A DNA stretch of 60,037 nt from a virus. The notes under the pieces were generated by a model. It was not told the origin of the DNA and made no database searches. It saw nothing but the letters and a program-made list of their open reading frames with translations. The stretch spans positions 1-60,037 of IMG/VR virus record IMGVR_UViG_3300025652_000072. One strand, written 5' to 3'. Shown piece by piece: positions 4,962-12,700 of this stretch. The position numbers and the translations under genes were made by a program. The number at the start of each line of letters is the position of its first letter. Position 1 is the stretch's first letter.

Positions 4962-6832
4962 AAATTCTCCGTTAAGGGTTGTTTTGCTTCCCCCCAATTA
5001 GGCCCAAACTCTGCATCAACTACGGAGGGAACTTCTAGCTTGACGCAGGTTTCCATTATCTCCGTAATTTTCTTAGCTTGGTCTTCACTTTCTACGGAGA
5101 CGTCTAGTTCATCATGTACTTGTATCATAGGCAACATGCCCTCTTCTGCCAAAGCTACCATCGCGGCTTTAGTTTGATCTGCGGCACTGCCCTGAATTAA
5201 CTTGTTTAATGCTTTGTATGTAAACGCCCTACGAATCGCAGGGCCATGTTCATTATATGCTTCTTGGTAGTTCATTGGTTTCCAACTGCCATACTTAGTT
5301 GGTTCCCATTTATCAAAACGGCACCGTCTGCCTAATACAGTACGGATAACACCTTTACTACTTGCACGATTAACAGCATAATTACTGAGTTCTCGTACAA
5401 ACGGTACTGAGCTATGGTACATAGCAAACAGCTCATTAGCATCGTCTATTTCTAAACCTAATGTTGCCGCCAGTTTTTTAGACCCCATACCATAGAATAA
5501 TCCTAGGTTTATGTCTTTAGCCTGTTTGCGTGGAACGCCCACAATGTCAGCCGCCATTTGGTGAAAGTCTGTGCGTGGGTCTTCATTGTACTGTTCAGCA
5601 AACGTATCAGCCCCTTTAAAGCCCATTAGCTTACTGTAATGAACAACTATGCGTGGTTCTTGGCTAGAGTAATCAAATGCCCCCCACAAGGCCCCTTCTT
5701 CGGGTAAAAACAGGCTTCGTATTAACGGCCCTATTTCAGGGTGACGAGCAGGTATTTGTTGCAGGTTCGGGTTACTATAACTGAATCGGCCTGTAACTGT
5801 ACCACCATCATCACTGCGTAGTGGGTGGAGCTCTGCATGTATCCTACCGTTTTGTTGGTGCTTTAAAATAGTTTCAATAAAAGTACCTCTTGCCTTTTGG
5901 TACTCTCTAGCTTCTACTATCATTTGTGGTACTTTGTGGGGGTGGTTAGTAAGGAACCCTTTAGTAAATGATGGAGCACTTGTCTTTTCGGTTTTATTAT
6001 AAGTAAGGTCTAACGCATCAAATGCTTTAGCTACACTTTCTGCGGCCCATATCTCTACGTCAACCCCTGTTTGCTTTTTTACTTCGGCAAGTAATTCTTG
6101 TTCTCTTTTAAGTAAATCGTTTTGTATTACTTCAGCTCTATTTAAATCTACCCTTACACCTCTTTGCCTCATAGGTATTATTGTTTTGAGAACTTTTAAC
6201 TCTAGTTCTACAATATCTTGTATATCCTCTTTTACTATTAACGATTTGAAAAATGTCCATAGTTTTAATGTCAAAGCGGCATCTTGTTCTGCATATGCCC
6301 CTACATAGGTTGCAGGGAGTTTATACATTTCGCTTTTAGCATTGATACCAAACGCATCAGCGGCCTCGCGTAGCTCTTTCTCTGACTTACGCTCTTGCAG
6401 GTAATCACGACCAATAGCATTTAACGCATAGCTAAATCTGTTTTCATCTAACAGGGGCGCAATAACCATTGTGTCAATGATTCGCCCTGAAACAGGCACA
6501 CCTTCTGCGAGCAACCACCCAACATCATAAGGAGCATTATGGAAAATATAATTCCTGTTAACCGAACATACATCTCGCAACCAATTCATTGTCATTTTAG
6601 GGTCTAAGTTAGAACCTATCTCGTGCCGTATGGGAAAGTACCATTGGTCACCCTGTACAGCAACGGCGATACCAATTATATGCCCATCTTTTCTAGGCCA
6701 ACCCGAACCCATTGTTGTAAGGTTTGGGTCTCTTGTTTCTAAATCTATAGCAACTTCTTTTGCTTCACTTAAATCAGGGTAACCATCCGGCACAACCCAT
6801 TCTACAGGTGGTTTAAACAGAGGATACTGCAT
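4922..6832 (-). CDS. DNA polymerase, family A, with 3'-5' exonuclease
   Basis: The phage replicative polymerase, 636 residues, no 5'-nuclease domain. Exonuclease motifs: AIDLE (D30, E32), HNAPYDVGW (D103) and YAEQDAA (D184). Polymerase motif A has GAFDYSSQEPR (D387), motif B RKQAKDINLGLFYG (R435, K439, Y447) and motif C QVHDELD (H573, D574). All catalytic residues are present. The residue equivalent to Phe762 of E. coli Pol I is Leu443, a variant known from marine phage polymerases and linked in the literature to altered speed/fidelity and lifestyle. The start overlaps the end of a small zinc-binding gene. It works with the primase, helicases and SSB-like protein at 12.7-16.7 kb. Confidence 0.97.
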   Translation of the reverse strand: MQYPLFKPPVEWVVPDGYPDLSEAKEVAIDLETRDPNLTTMGSGWPRKDGHIIGIAVAVQGDQWYFPIRHEIGSNLDPKMTMNWLRDVCSVNRNYIFHNAPYDVGWLLAEGVPVSGRIIDTMVIAPLLDENRFSYALNAIGRDYLQERKSEKELREAADAFGINAKSEMYKLPATYVGAYAEQDAALTLKLWTFFKSLIVKEDIQDIVELELKVLKTIIPMRQRGVRVDLNRAEVIQNDLLKREQELLAEVKKQTGVDVEIWAAESVAKAFDALDLTYNKTEKTSAPSFTKGFLTNHPHKVPQMIVEAREYQKARGTFIETILKHQQNGRIHAELHPLRSDDGGTVTGRFSYSNPNLQQIPARHPEIGPLIRSLFLPEEGALWGAFDYSSQEPRIVVHYSKLMGFKGADTFAEQYNEDPRTDFHQMAADIVGVPRKQAKDINLGLFYGMGSKKLAATLGLEIDDANELFAMYHSSVPFVRELSNYAVNRASSKGVIRTVLGRRCRFDKWEPTKYGSWKPMNYQEAYNEHGPAIRRAFTYKALNKLIQGSAADQTKAAMVALAEEGMLPMIQVHDELDVSVESEDQAKKITEIMETCVKLEVPSVVDAEFGPNWGEAKQPLTENLWKKEEKHTKTPT

Positions 6833-6974
6833 TACTTTTCACTTTCATAGATAGTTTACATTTACAGCGAGGCCATTTGTTTTTTAAATTACGGAAAGTA
6901 ATTACTTTTTTATACTTTCCACATTCACAAACAGCTTCTACCTCTTTGTCCATGGGGTCGGGGTTATTTATCAT
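6813..6974 (-). CDS. Small CxC...CxC zinc-binding protein, 53 aa
   Basis: A 53-residue frame with two CxC pairs (CECGKYKK ... RCKCK) 21 residues apart, likely a small zinc knuckle, and a basic composition. Its ATG overlaps the stop of the upstream gene (CATGATAAATAA) and its stop lies 20 bases inside the polymerase gene, so translation of the three is coupled. A replication accessory role is plausible from position only. Confidence 0.7.
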   Translation of the reverse strand: MINNPDPMDKEVEAVCECGKYKKVITFRNLKNKWPRCKCKLSMKVKSNAVSSV

Positions 6975-7266
6975 GCCCTAACATTTCTGCTTCCACTAAT
7001 AATAAGTACCTTCTTAAATCGCGTATGTCGTCTAAAATACCTTCTTCCCTTGGGTCTTTACGAATAGTTTCAAATATATCATAGTTTTCTTTTTTAGCTT
7101 GGTTTTCTATTCTATCCCATTTGCGGGCTAACATCATAAAAGCACCAGTGCCTCCACGTTGTTTCCAACTATTGCCATAACTTTGTTCTGCCACATGCAA
7201 GCCTTCTACATCGGCATGTGCTAAATCGTTTACCTTTGTAAGAATATTACTTAACTCACGTTTCAC
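6964..7266 (-). CDS. Possible nucleotide-modification-associated protein (Nmad1/DUF1599-like)
   Basis: A 100-residue all-helical protein. The segment SYGNSWKQRGG followed by FMMLARKWDRIE and the C-terminal GILDDIRDLRRYLLLVEAEM resemble my recollection of DUF1599, also called nucleotide modification associated domain 1. The start is GTG with GAGGAG eight bases upstream, immediately after the thymidylate synthase-family gene. Its position in the hypermodification block supports the assignment, but it could equally be a MazG-like or unrelated helical protein. Confidence 0.6.
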   Translation of the reverse strand: MKRELSNILTKVNDLAHADVEGLHVAEQSYGNSWKQRGGTGAFMMLARKWDRIENQAKKENYDIFETIRKDPREEGILDDIRDLRRYLLLVEAEMLGHDK

Positions 7267-7267
7267 T

Positions 7268-8236
7268 TTACCATCTCCTCATTAGCCACTCTACACAAGC
7301 CTTACGCCATGCTAGGTCTTCAATGTTTTCGGCATGGCGTACTGCTTCATCTATATTTTTTTCCTTCCAAGCACCCCAAGATAAATCCATAGGTGTAAGC
7401 ACTTGATCAAAGTAAGAGTTAGTATATGTATTGGTTTCATTGTTCATCCACCGTTCTAACTCTTTATCAAAACAAGCAGGTTCATCAACCAATGGTTTAG
7501 GGTTGTAATGCCCACTATCACCTAAATGCAGGTAAGGGTCGTAATCGGGTTCAATATTTTTTACTTTTTCTAACGTATCCACGTAAGCGTGTAAGTTATT
7601 ACTAAATTGATAATATGTACCTACCGCGCAATCTATCCTTGCCGCCATATATTCTAACAGTATAGACATATGAACAGCGTTTGCTCCATACGCCCCCCAT
7701 ATCATATCATTGCTCCTATTACATACAGTCATGTTTAACGTGTCGTCACGAACCCAAAACATAATCTGCGTATTGCAGGGATAATCTTTACCATCGTTAT
7801 CTGTAGAAAAATCTTTTGTAGGATCCCACATACCAATAACTGTACGACGATCGTTTTCATAATGAAGCAGACGGTGGATAGCTACTTCTAGTTGATCAAA
7901 GCCGAACCAGTTTTTCCACCTATGTCCATATGCACCGTGGAAGGTTACGCCATCGTCACTGTAATTATTAATTCTGCCATTATACTTAGAAATCCAATCA
8001 ACATCATTTCTACCTGCTAACATCCAAAACGATTCCATTAAATGGAAATAAGGGTTAGCGTCACGCATAGGGTAAAACAATACTCTTTCCCTGCTATGGC
8101 TGTAAGAAGTTACTACAGGACAAGCAAACTCTAATGCTTTACCATTGCGTGTGTCTACCTCAACACCTTTAGTTTCTAATGCCTGTACTGCTAGGTACAA
8201 TGCTTCACTTACATTTCTTGCACTTATATACTGCAT
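7268..8236 (-). CDS. Thymidylate synthase-family enzyme (probable dUMP hydroxymethylase or thymidylate synthase)
   Basis: A 322-residue member of the ThyA/dCMP-hydroxymethylase superfamily. Visible features: HLMESFWMLAG (E68), the catalytic Cys in YPCNTQIMF (C154; Asn follows instead of the usual His), NRSNDMIWG (R174, D177), the Asn of GAYGANAVH (N186) and LHAYVD (H216, Y218). The retained Asn favours dUMP over dCMP. The protein is related to phage enzymes that make either dTMP or 5-hydroxymethyl-dUMP, and sequence alone cannot decide. The adjacent glycosyltransferase and base-hypermodification gene point to 5-hydroxymethyl-dUMP as precursor of a modified thymine. AGAAAGG precedes the ATG. 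Confidence 0.85.
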   Translation of the reverse strand: MQYISARNVSEALYLAVQALETKGVEVDTRNGKALEFACPVVTSYSHSRERVLFYPMRDANPYFHLMESFWMLAGRNDVDWISKYNGRINNYSDDGVTFHGAYGHRWKNWFGFDQLEVAIHRLLHYENDRRTVIGMWDPTKDFSTDNDGKDYPCNTQIMFWVRDDTLNMTVCNRSNDMIWGAYGANAVHMSILLEYMAARIDCAVGTYYQFSNNLHAYVDTLEKVKNIEPDYDPYLHLGDSGHYNPKPLVDEPACFDKELERWMNNETNTYTNSYFDQVLTPMDLSWGAWKEKNIDEAVRHAENIEDLAWRKACVEWLMRRW

Positions 8237-8282
8237 TTAAAGCCTTTCTGAGCTCTCTAAGGTTTATAGGGGGGGCTAACTA

Positions 8283-9596
8283 CTAAAAACTAAGTTGAGT
8301 GCCTGTATGGGCGTTAAAATGGGGTGGTATATTGAAAAAGTCTAAGTTTTTGTCACAAGAGTTTTTTAACCCCACACTTGGGACACCTATCGGCATTGTC
8401 ACCCACCTATTAGCATCAGCTATTAAATCTATATACTCTTGTGCTACTGTTTTCATTTCAAACATTTTTAGTAAAGAAATGTTATTTGCACGGATACTTT
8501 CCCACTGATAACGGTTGTTCATGCTATCATTAATTATACTTGCAAACTCTTTAGGTGTAGCTGTATGGGGAACCTCTATAAAATTTTCTCCACCATAAAA
8601 TATCTCGCTATTTTTCATACCTAAATCGGTAGCAACTGGTACAGCACCCATCATCATAGCTTCTACAGTTGTTCTATTAAAATGCGCTCCGTACCCAGAA
8701 TATTTTTTAGACCAACTAGGGTCTATCTGTAACTTACGGTCTTTTAGTATTTCAAGTACATGGCTGTTTGGAATAGTGCCTACATACTCCATACCATTTG
8801 CAAGTGCGACATCCCAAATTTTATTACCGTCTGTATCAAAATACTGTGGCTTACACTTTTCTTTACTGGTCATATACCTGTACTCAATACCTGCACCACC
8901 AATACACTTGGTCACTTTTCTAAGAGGGTTTGAATCATACTCGTCGATGTAAGGTATGGCACGAATAAGTGTATCAACTCGTTTCCACGCTTTAAATACT
9001 TGTATCGCGGCAAACCCCTCTCTACGTTCCCAATCTATTTCAGTAACCGTATTGCTAAGATCAAAAGGGTTTACAATCATTTTCCTAGGTATGTCAAGAT
9101 TTACCGCTGAATGAAAAGCACTTTCATGAACACATACAGCCCCATGAAACCATTTAGAAACCAATAACAAATGAGGGTATAGCTTGGGTAAATTACCGTC
9201 ATGTATAATAGCTATGTTTTTAGTACCATTATTATATAACTCTACCCATTCGTCTACCCCTTTATTATCTTTGTTCAGGGTAGGTACAGGGATGTGCCAA
9301 AGTACAGCATCATACTTACTACAGTTCTCCCTAAACCGTTGCCTTACCCTATCATTTAAATAAGGATATTTGCGTAGGTTAGCCCAACCTTTTGCTTGAT
9401 GGTGACTGTAGCCTGTGCCAACTTTATCATAGTCACCCCCTATTAGTTTAAAACGTTCTTTAATTTCGTGTTTGGGAACAAGCATACAAAAGTCTACCTC
9501 ATGCCCTAATTCTTTTAACCCTTTTGCTAAAAACTCAACATGGTTAATGATACCGCCATAATCTTGTATTTGGTACAAGGTCATTAATATTTTCAT
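8283..9596 (-). CDS. Glycosyltransferase, GT-B fold (GT4-like)
   Basis: A 437-residue protein with the N-terminal pattern of GT4 enzymes (MKILMTLYQIQDYGGIINHV, then ELGHEVDFCML) and the C-terminal donor-binding segment FNRTTVEAMMMGAVPVATDLG. No signal peptide or membrane segment, so it acts in the cytoplasm. Its ATG overlaps the stop of the hypermodification gene upstream (ATGA), so the two are translated together. The most likely acceptor is the hydroxymethyl or further-modified pyrimidine of the phage DNA; a protein acceptor is less likely. The donor sugar cannot be read from sequence. Confidence 0.85.
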   Translation of the reverse strand: MKILMTLYQIQDYGGIINHVEFLAKGLKELGHEVDFCMLVPKHEIKERFKLIGGDYDKVGTGYSHHQAKGWANLRKYPYLNDRVRQRFRENCSKYDAVLWHIPVPTLNKDNKGVDEWVELYNNGTKNIAIIHDGNLPKLYPHLLLVSKWFHGAVCVHESAFHSAVNLDIPRKMIVNPFDLSNTVTEIDWERREGFAAIQVFKAWKRVDTLIRAIPYIDEYDSNPLRKVTKCIGGAGIEYRYMTSKEKCKPQYFDTDGNKIWDVALANGMEYVGTIPNSHVLEILKDRKLQIDPSWSKKYSGYGAHFNRTTVEAMMMGAVPVATDLGMKNSEIFYGGENFIEVPHTATPKEFASIINDSMNNRYQWESIRANNISLLKMFEMKTVAQEYIDLIADANRWVTMPIGVPSVGLKNSCDKNLDFFNIPPHFNAHTGTQLSF

Positions 9597-10507
9597 TGTA
9601 CAACTCCTTGCGGTAAGGGCTCACTGCTCTGTGTAAACTTACTGCGAGGTTTACCTTGGCCTAACCTTACTCGTTCGTACTTATCCCATTCACACAAGCT
9701 ATGCTCTATAGTACGCATATCTACTTGCCCAACAGGAACATGGTCATCTACGGAGAAAGCGGCTAAAGCATTCAGTTGTTTCATTTCTTCGTTGGCTACA
9801 TATTGAGTCATGCTTTTTGTTAAGGGCCTGTCCCAAATTCTATTCAACCCACGTTTTGCTCCAGGACCTGCATTGGCCCATGAGAACCTATCTACGGCGT
9901 TGTTCAAAACAGGTGTGTAGTTTAAATCAGTTACAACTTCGTAAGACATAAACCCACCACCTCCCCAACCTCTGTACTGTGATAACTTTCTGTGGGTAGT
10001 TTGCAAAGATTTAGACATACCTGCGGTAGCGGCAATGTCTCCTACATATTTATATATCGGTTTAAGGAAATGGTCAACAACAACATCTGCTTTAGGTAAT
10101 TTCAACCCTTGGTTTGTAATGATATACGCACCAGTGAAAGTACGCTTACCATCAGCTATCCTGTTTTTTATAATGTTTTTGGTACGCTCAGTGTCCCAAT
10201 CAAATTTGGTTGATGAAAGGGTAACCCAACCATGTTCCTCTGCAAATTCAGTTGTGCCTACCATCCTGAACAAACAACAGTTGAAAATTATTTCACTCCA
10301 GTTTTTATTATCGTGAGGTTTAGTCCAGTTGTTACGCATCCAAAGGGTAACCCTATCGTTTTCACGGAAAGGGTTTGTAAACTTATACTCTTGGAGTATG
10401 GGATCTTTTGTCCATTCAGACCTTGGTACACCCATGTTTCTCCGTTGGTATATGGCGTGTCTTTCATTTATCCAATAGAAAAACCTTTCTACGTTTTCCT
10501 TGTTCAT
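9593..10507 (-). CDS. DNA base hypermodification protein (HMUDK_hel / aGPT-PPlase family)
   Basis: A 304-residue protein whose N-terminus (FFYWINERHAIYQRRNMG ... WTKDPILQEYKFTNPFRE, then DRVTLWMRNNW) is the signature of the helical domain found in 5-hydroxymethyl-dU DNA kinases and alpha-glutamyl/putrescinyl-thymine pyrophosphorylases, annotated as putative DNA base hypermodification protein. These act on 5-hydroxymethyluracil in DNA, installing groups displaced later by amines or sugars. No P-loop is visible, so it is the stand-alone form rather than the kinase fusion. GGAG lies before the ATG. It heads a coupled unit with the glycosyltransferase and TS-family enzyme. Confidence 0.8.
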   Translation of the reverse strand: MNKENVERFFYWINERHAIYQRRNMGVPRSEWTKDPILQEYKFTNPFRENDRVTLWMRNNWTKPHDNKNWSEIIFNCCLFRMVGTTEFAEEHGWVTLSSTKFDWDTERTKNIIKNRIADGKRTFTGAYIITNQGLKLPKADVVVDHFLKPIYKYVGDIAATAGMSKSLQTTHRKLSQYRGWGGGGFMSYEVVTDLNYTPVLNNAVDRFSWANAGPGAKRGLNRIWDRPLTKSMTQYVANEEMKQLNALAAFSVDDHVPVGQVDMRTIEHSLCEWDKYERVRLGQGKPRSKFTQSSEPLPQGVVQ

Positions 10508-11191
10508 TTACTTTTCTCCTAGTGGTTGGAAGTGTGGGTTATCAACTTTTATAGCTCCGGCTTTTACAGCTATCCTAATATCTGTTTTGCCTCCTGGAGC
10601 AGGGTCTAACTTACGCAGGGCAGTTATCGCTTCGCCTACTGTTTGGGAAGCTAGAACAACCTGCATATTACGATAACGGTTTGTGCCTTGTTTAATAGGA
10701 GGCTCGTCCATTAACTTAATAATTTTGCATTCATTGCCCCACCCTTGTTTCACATCTACTATTTTTCTAATGGCATCAAAAGCTTGCCCTACAGTGGGTT
10801 CATCTTTTTCCATTTCATCTAGCTCTAATGTTATTCTAGTATGTGGGTCTACATCTGGTTGCTCTGTAACTACCCCAACGCTTGAAGTACTGCCTTTAAC
10901 AAACCTATTCATTTTTGTTTCCTCTTCTGGTTTCCAATATTTAGCTTTATCATGGGTAAGAACCCAAAAATTTTCTGCAGAACTATGTTTACCAAATGGT
11001 TCACAAACAGAAGCTATTTCCTCTTTTGTAAACAAATGGTTTAAACGGTCTACTGTTTCTTTACCATCAAACACATAAGAACATTCATTAACAGCCTTAC
11101 ATGATTTTACAGCTTTTAAGGTTTTAAATTTATAAAACAAAAACGGAGGCCCATCACTTCCAGGAACTCCGTCACATATTGCATAAAACAT
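10508..11191 (-). CDS. Hypothetical protein in the hypermodification block, 227 aa
   Basis: I do not recognise this protein. It has no signal peptide or membrane segment; the first 60 residues form a small domain (MFYAICDGVPGSDGPPFLFY...), residues 80-130 are charged, and the last 90 contain two similar segments (PTVGQAFDAIRKI and QTVGEAITALRKL), suggesting an internal duplication. I start it at ATG 11191, where AGAAAGGA lies at normal spacing, rather than 21 codons upstream. It ends against the start of the base-hypermodification gene and may supply an accessory or regulatory function to that locus. Confidence 0.7.
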   Translation of the reverse strand: MFYAICDGVPGSDGPPFLFYKFKTLKAVKSCKAVNECSYVFDGKETVDRLNHLFTKEEIASVCEPFGKHSSAENFWVLTHDKAKYWKPEEETKMNRFVKGSTSSVGVVTEQPDVDPHTRITLELDEMEKDEPTVGQAFDAIRKIVDVKQGWGNECKIIKLMDEPPIKQGTNRYRNMQVVLASQTVGEAITALRKLDPAPGGKTDIRIAVKAGAIKVDNPHFQPLGEK

Positions 11192-11216
11192 TTTTCTTCC
11201 TTTCTTAGAAGAAGTA

Positions 11217-11246
11217 CCAGTGTGTACATTAACGTATACACACTGG
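11217..11246 (-). promoter_or_regulatory. Dyad symmetry element between two genes
   Basis: CCAGTGTGTA (11217-11226) pairs with TACACACTGG (11237-11246) around a 10-nt spacer that is itself nearly palindromic. It lies between the stop of the DUF932 gene and the start at 11191. No U tract follows, so an operator or an RNA stability hairpin is more likely than a terminator. Confidence 0.45.
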
Positions 11247-11265
11247 TTAGACAACGGCTACTTTA

Positions 11266-12291
11266 TCAACTTCCTGCGTATTCCAACGCTTTGGTCAGAG
11301 CTTTGCGCTTGGTTTGCGCTCCTGAACCAAACCATGCCGAGTGCAAAGCATTACCCTCTATTTGGGAACGCTTTTGGTGGTCAACAACATGGGTAACTGC
11401 ATTCAATGCTCCCCACCATGTACCCTTGGCAGAAGACATGTCATGTCCAGGACTCGTTTCTACTGCTTGGTACACTAGGTCTGCGGTATTGCTAAACTCT
11501 TGGTGCAGAGGAGGTAGCGTATCAAGGTCGTCTGCTTTAGCCCTTTCTATTAACAGGTTAGGTTGGAACAGTTCGGCAATCCAATTATCTAGGTCAAACG
11601 ACTTAGCAGTTTTGCTTGCCAAAAATTCAGCTTGCTCCTTAAACAGTTTCATTTGGTTACCACTCAGCCCTAGCGCAAGCTCTGCGGCCTTGTGTATTTC
11701 CTCATCAAACATTTGTAGGTGCAACACTCTAAACCTGTTGTGTGCATCATTTAAAGCCATTGTAAGGGTGTTGTTACAAACAACTCGTATAGGCGTAAAC
11801 ATAATTGTCATTGCCTTGCCTACCTGATGGCTGTTGTTCAGTAACAAGTAACCTTTAATATGGTCACCACCAGTAAGACTAAACTCATCGGTAAGTTTTG
11901 CTAACCCCCAAATGTCTTTACCCTCTTTTAAACTACCTGCGGTTTCCATGGTCATTTTACCTGCGTCGGTAAACTTTTTAAAGAAGTGCATTACCTCTGA
12001 GTTTTGGAAGGGTACATAACTATCCCCACACTTGCCCATTACCTTGTTGTCGCTGTCGCGTACAAGGTGGTAATCACCTTCGCACCGTATAAAAGATGCT
12101 TCGCCTGTGGGGTCGATAATGTTCCAAACATCTGGTTTATCTACCGTGTAATCAGGCCGTTTGCTAACCGTCCAATCTAACTTGGCGGCTTCTAACATTT
12201 GTTCAGGAGACATAGTGTTGTCTACCTGTACGCCTAACCCATGCCAAGGAACTTGTCCTGCATAAGCCATTGTTTCTACTTGGTGTGCCAT
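11266..12291 (-). CDS. DUF932 phage/plasmid-like protein
   Basis: A 341-residue protein with the N-terminal signature of the DUF932/TIGR03299 family (MAHQVETMAYAGQVPWHGLG, then SPEQMLEAAKLDWTV) and the central QVGKAMTIMFTPIRVVCNNTL segment. These proteins are common on phages and plasmids, often near replication genes, and their biochemical function is not established. Length is normal for the family. The start is supported by AGAAAGGG upstream. Confidence 0.9.
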   Translation of the reverse strand: MAHQVETMAYAGQVPWHGLGVQVDNTMSPEQMLEAAKLDWTVSKRPDYTVDKPDVWNIIDPTGEASFIRCEGDYHLVRDSDNKVMGKCGDSYVPFQNSEVMHFFKKFTDAGKMTMETAGSLKEGKDIWGLAKLTDEFSLTGGDHIKGYLLLNNSHQVGKAMTIMFTPIRVVCNNTLTMALNDAHNRFRVLHLQMFDEEIHKAAELALGLSGNQMKLFKEQAEFLASKTAKSFDLDNWIAELFQPNLLIERAKADDLDTLPPLHQEFSNTADLVYQAVETSPGHDMSSAKGTWWGALNAVTHVVDHQKRSQIEGNALHSAWFGSGAQTKRKALTKALEYAGS

Positions 12292-12313
12292 AATTAATTA
12301 CCCTTTCTATGGT

Positions 12314-12613
12314 TTAATGTAATGAAGGTTCAGCGGGTATTTCGCTGTCTGGTATTTCTTGGCTAGGCAAAGCATTAAACTCATCAAAACTAATGTCTAC
12401 CCAACCAACGTGCATTGGACTAAATGCCACTTGTACACGCATCTCTACGTCATTGTGCGGCATACTAAAACAAACAGGTAGCATTGCTTCATCTGGTATT
12501 GTGTTCAACGCATCCTGCAACATGTCACGGTTCAGTGACCTGTTCCTGTTAGCTTGTATTGCGCTTTCGTTGCTCGCAATAAGCTGTTCTTTGGTAAAGT
12601 ACCTTACTATCAT
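12314..12613 (-). CDS. Hypothetical protein, 99 aa
   Basis: A soluble acidic 99-residue protein, unrecognised. AGAAAGG lies eight bases before the ATG at 12613. It is followed at once by the DUF932 gene and probably shares its transcript. The 87-bp gap upstream (12614-12700) holds an AT-rich stretch with a weak promoter-like TATAGT but nothing convincing. Confidence 0.6.
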   Translation of the reverse strand: MIVRYFTKEQLIASNESAIQANRNRSLNRDMLQDALNTIPDEAMLPVCFSMPHNDVEMRVQVAFSPMHVGWVDISFDEFNALPSQEIPDSEIPAEPSLH

Positions 12614-12700
12614 TTAGCTTACCTTTCTATTTAAGCTGTTAATACAATTACTATATGGTAACCATTTATCTTGATAAAGCGTTAGTTTATCTTTTGTGTT

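Noticed and set aside
8237-8282. Terminator or promoter between the TS-family and glycosyltransferase genes
   Set aside because: The gap has only a G7 run and no stable hairpin or promoter boxes; the genes are probably on one transcript.
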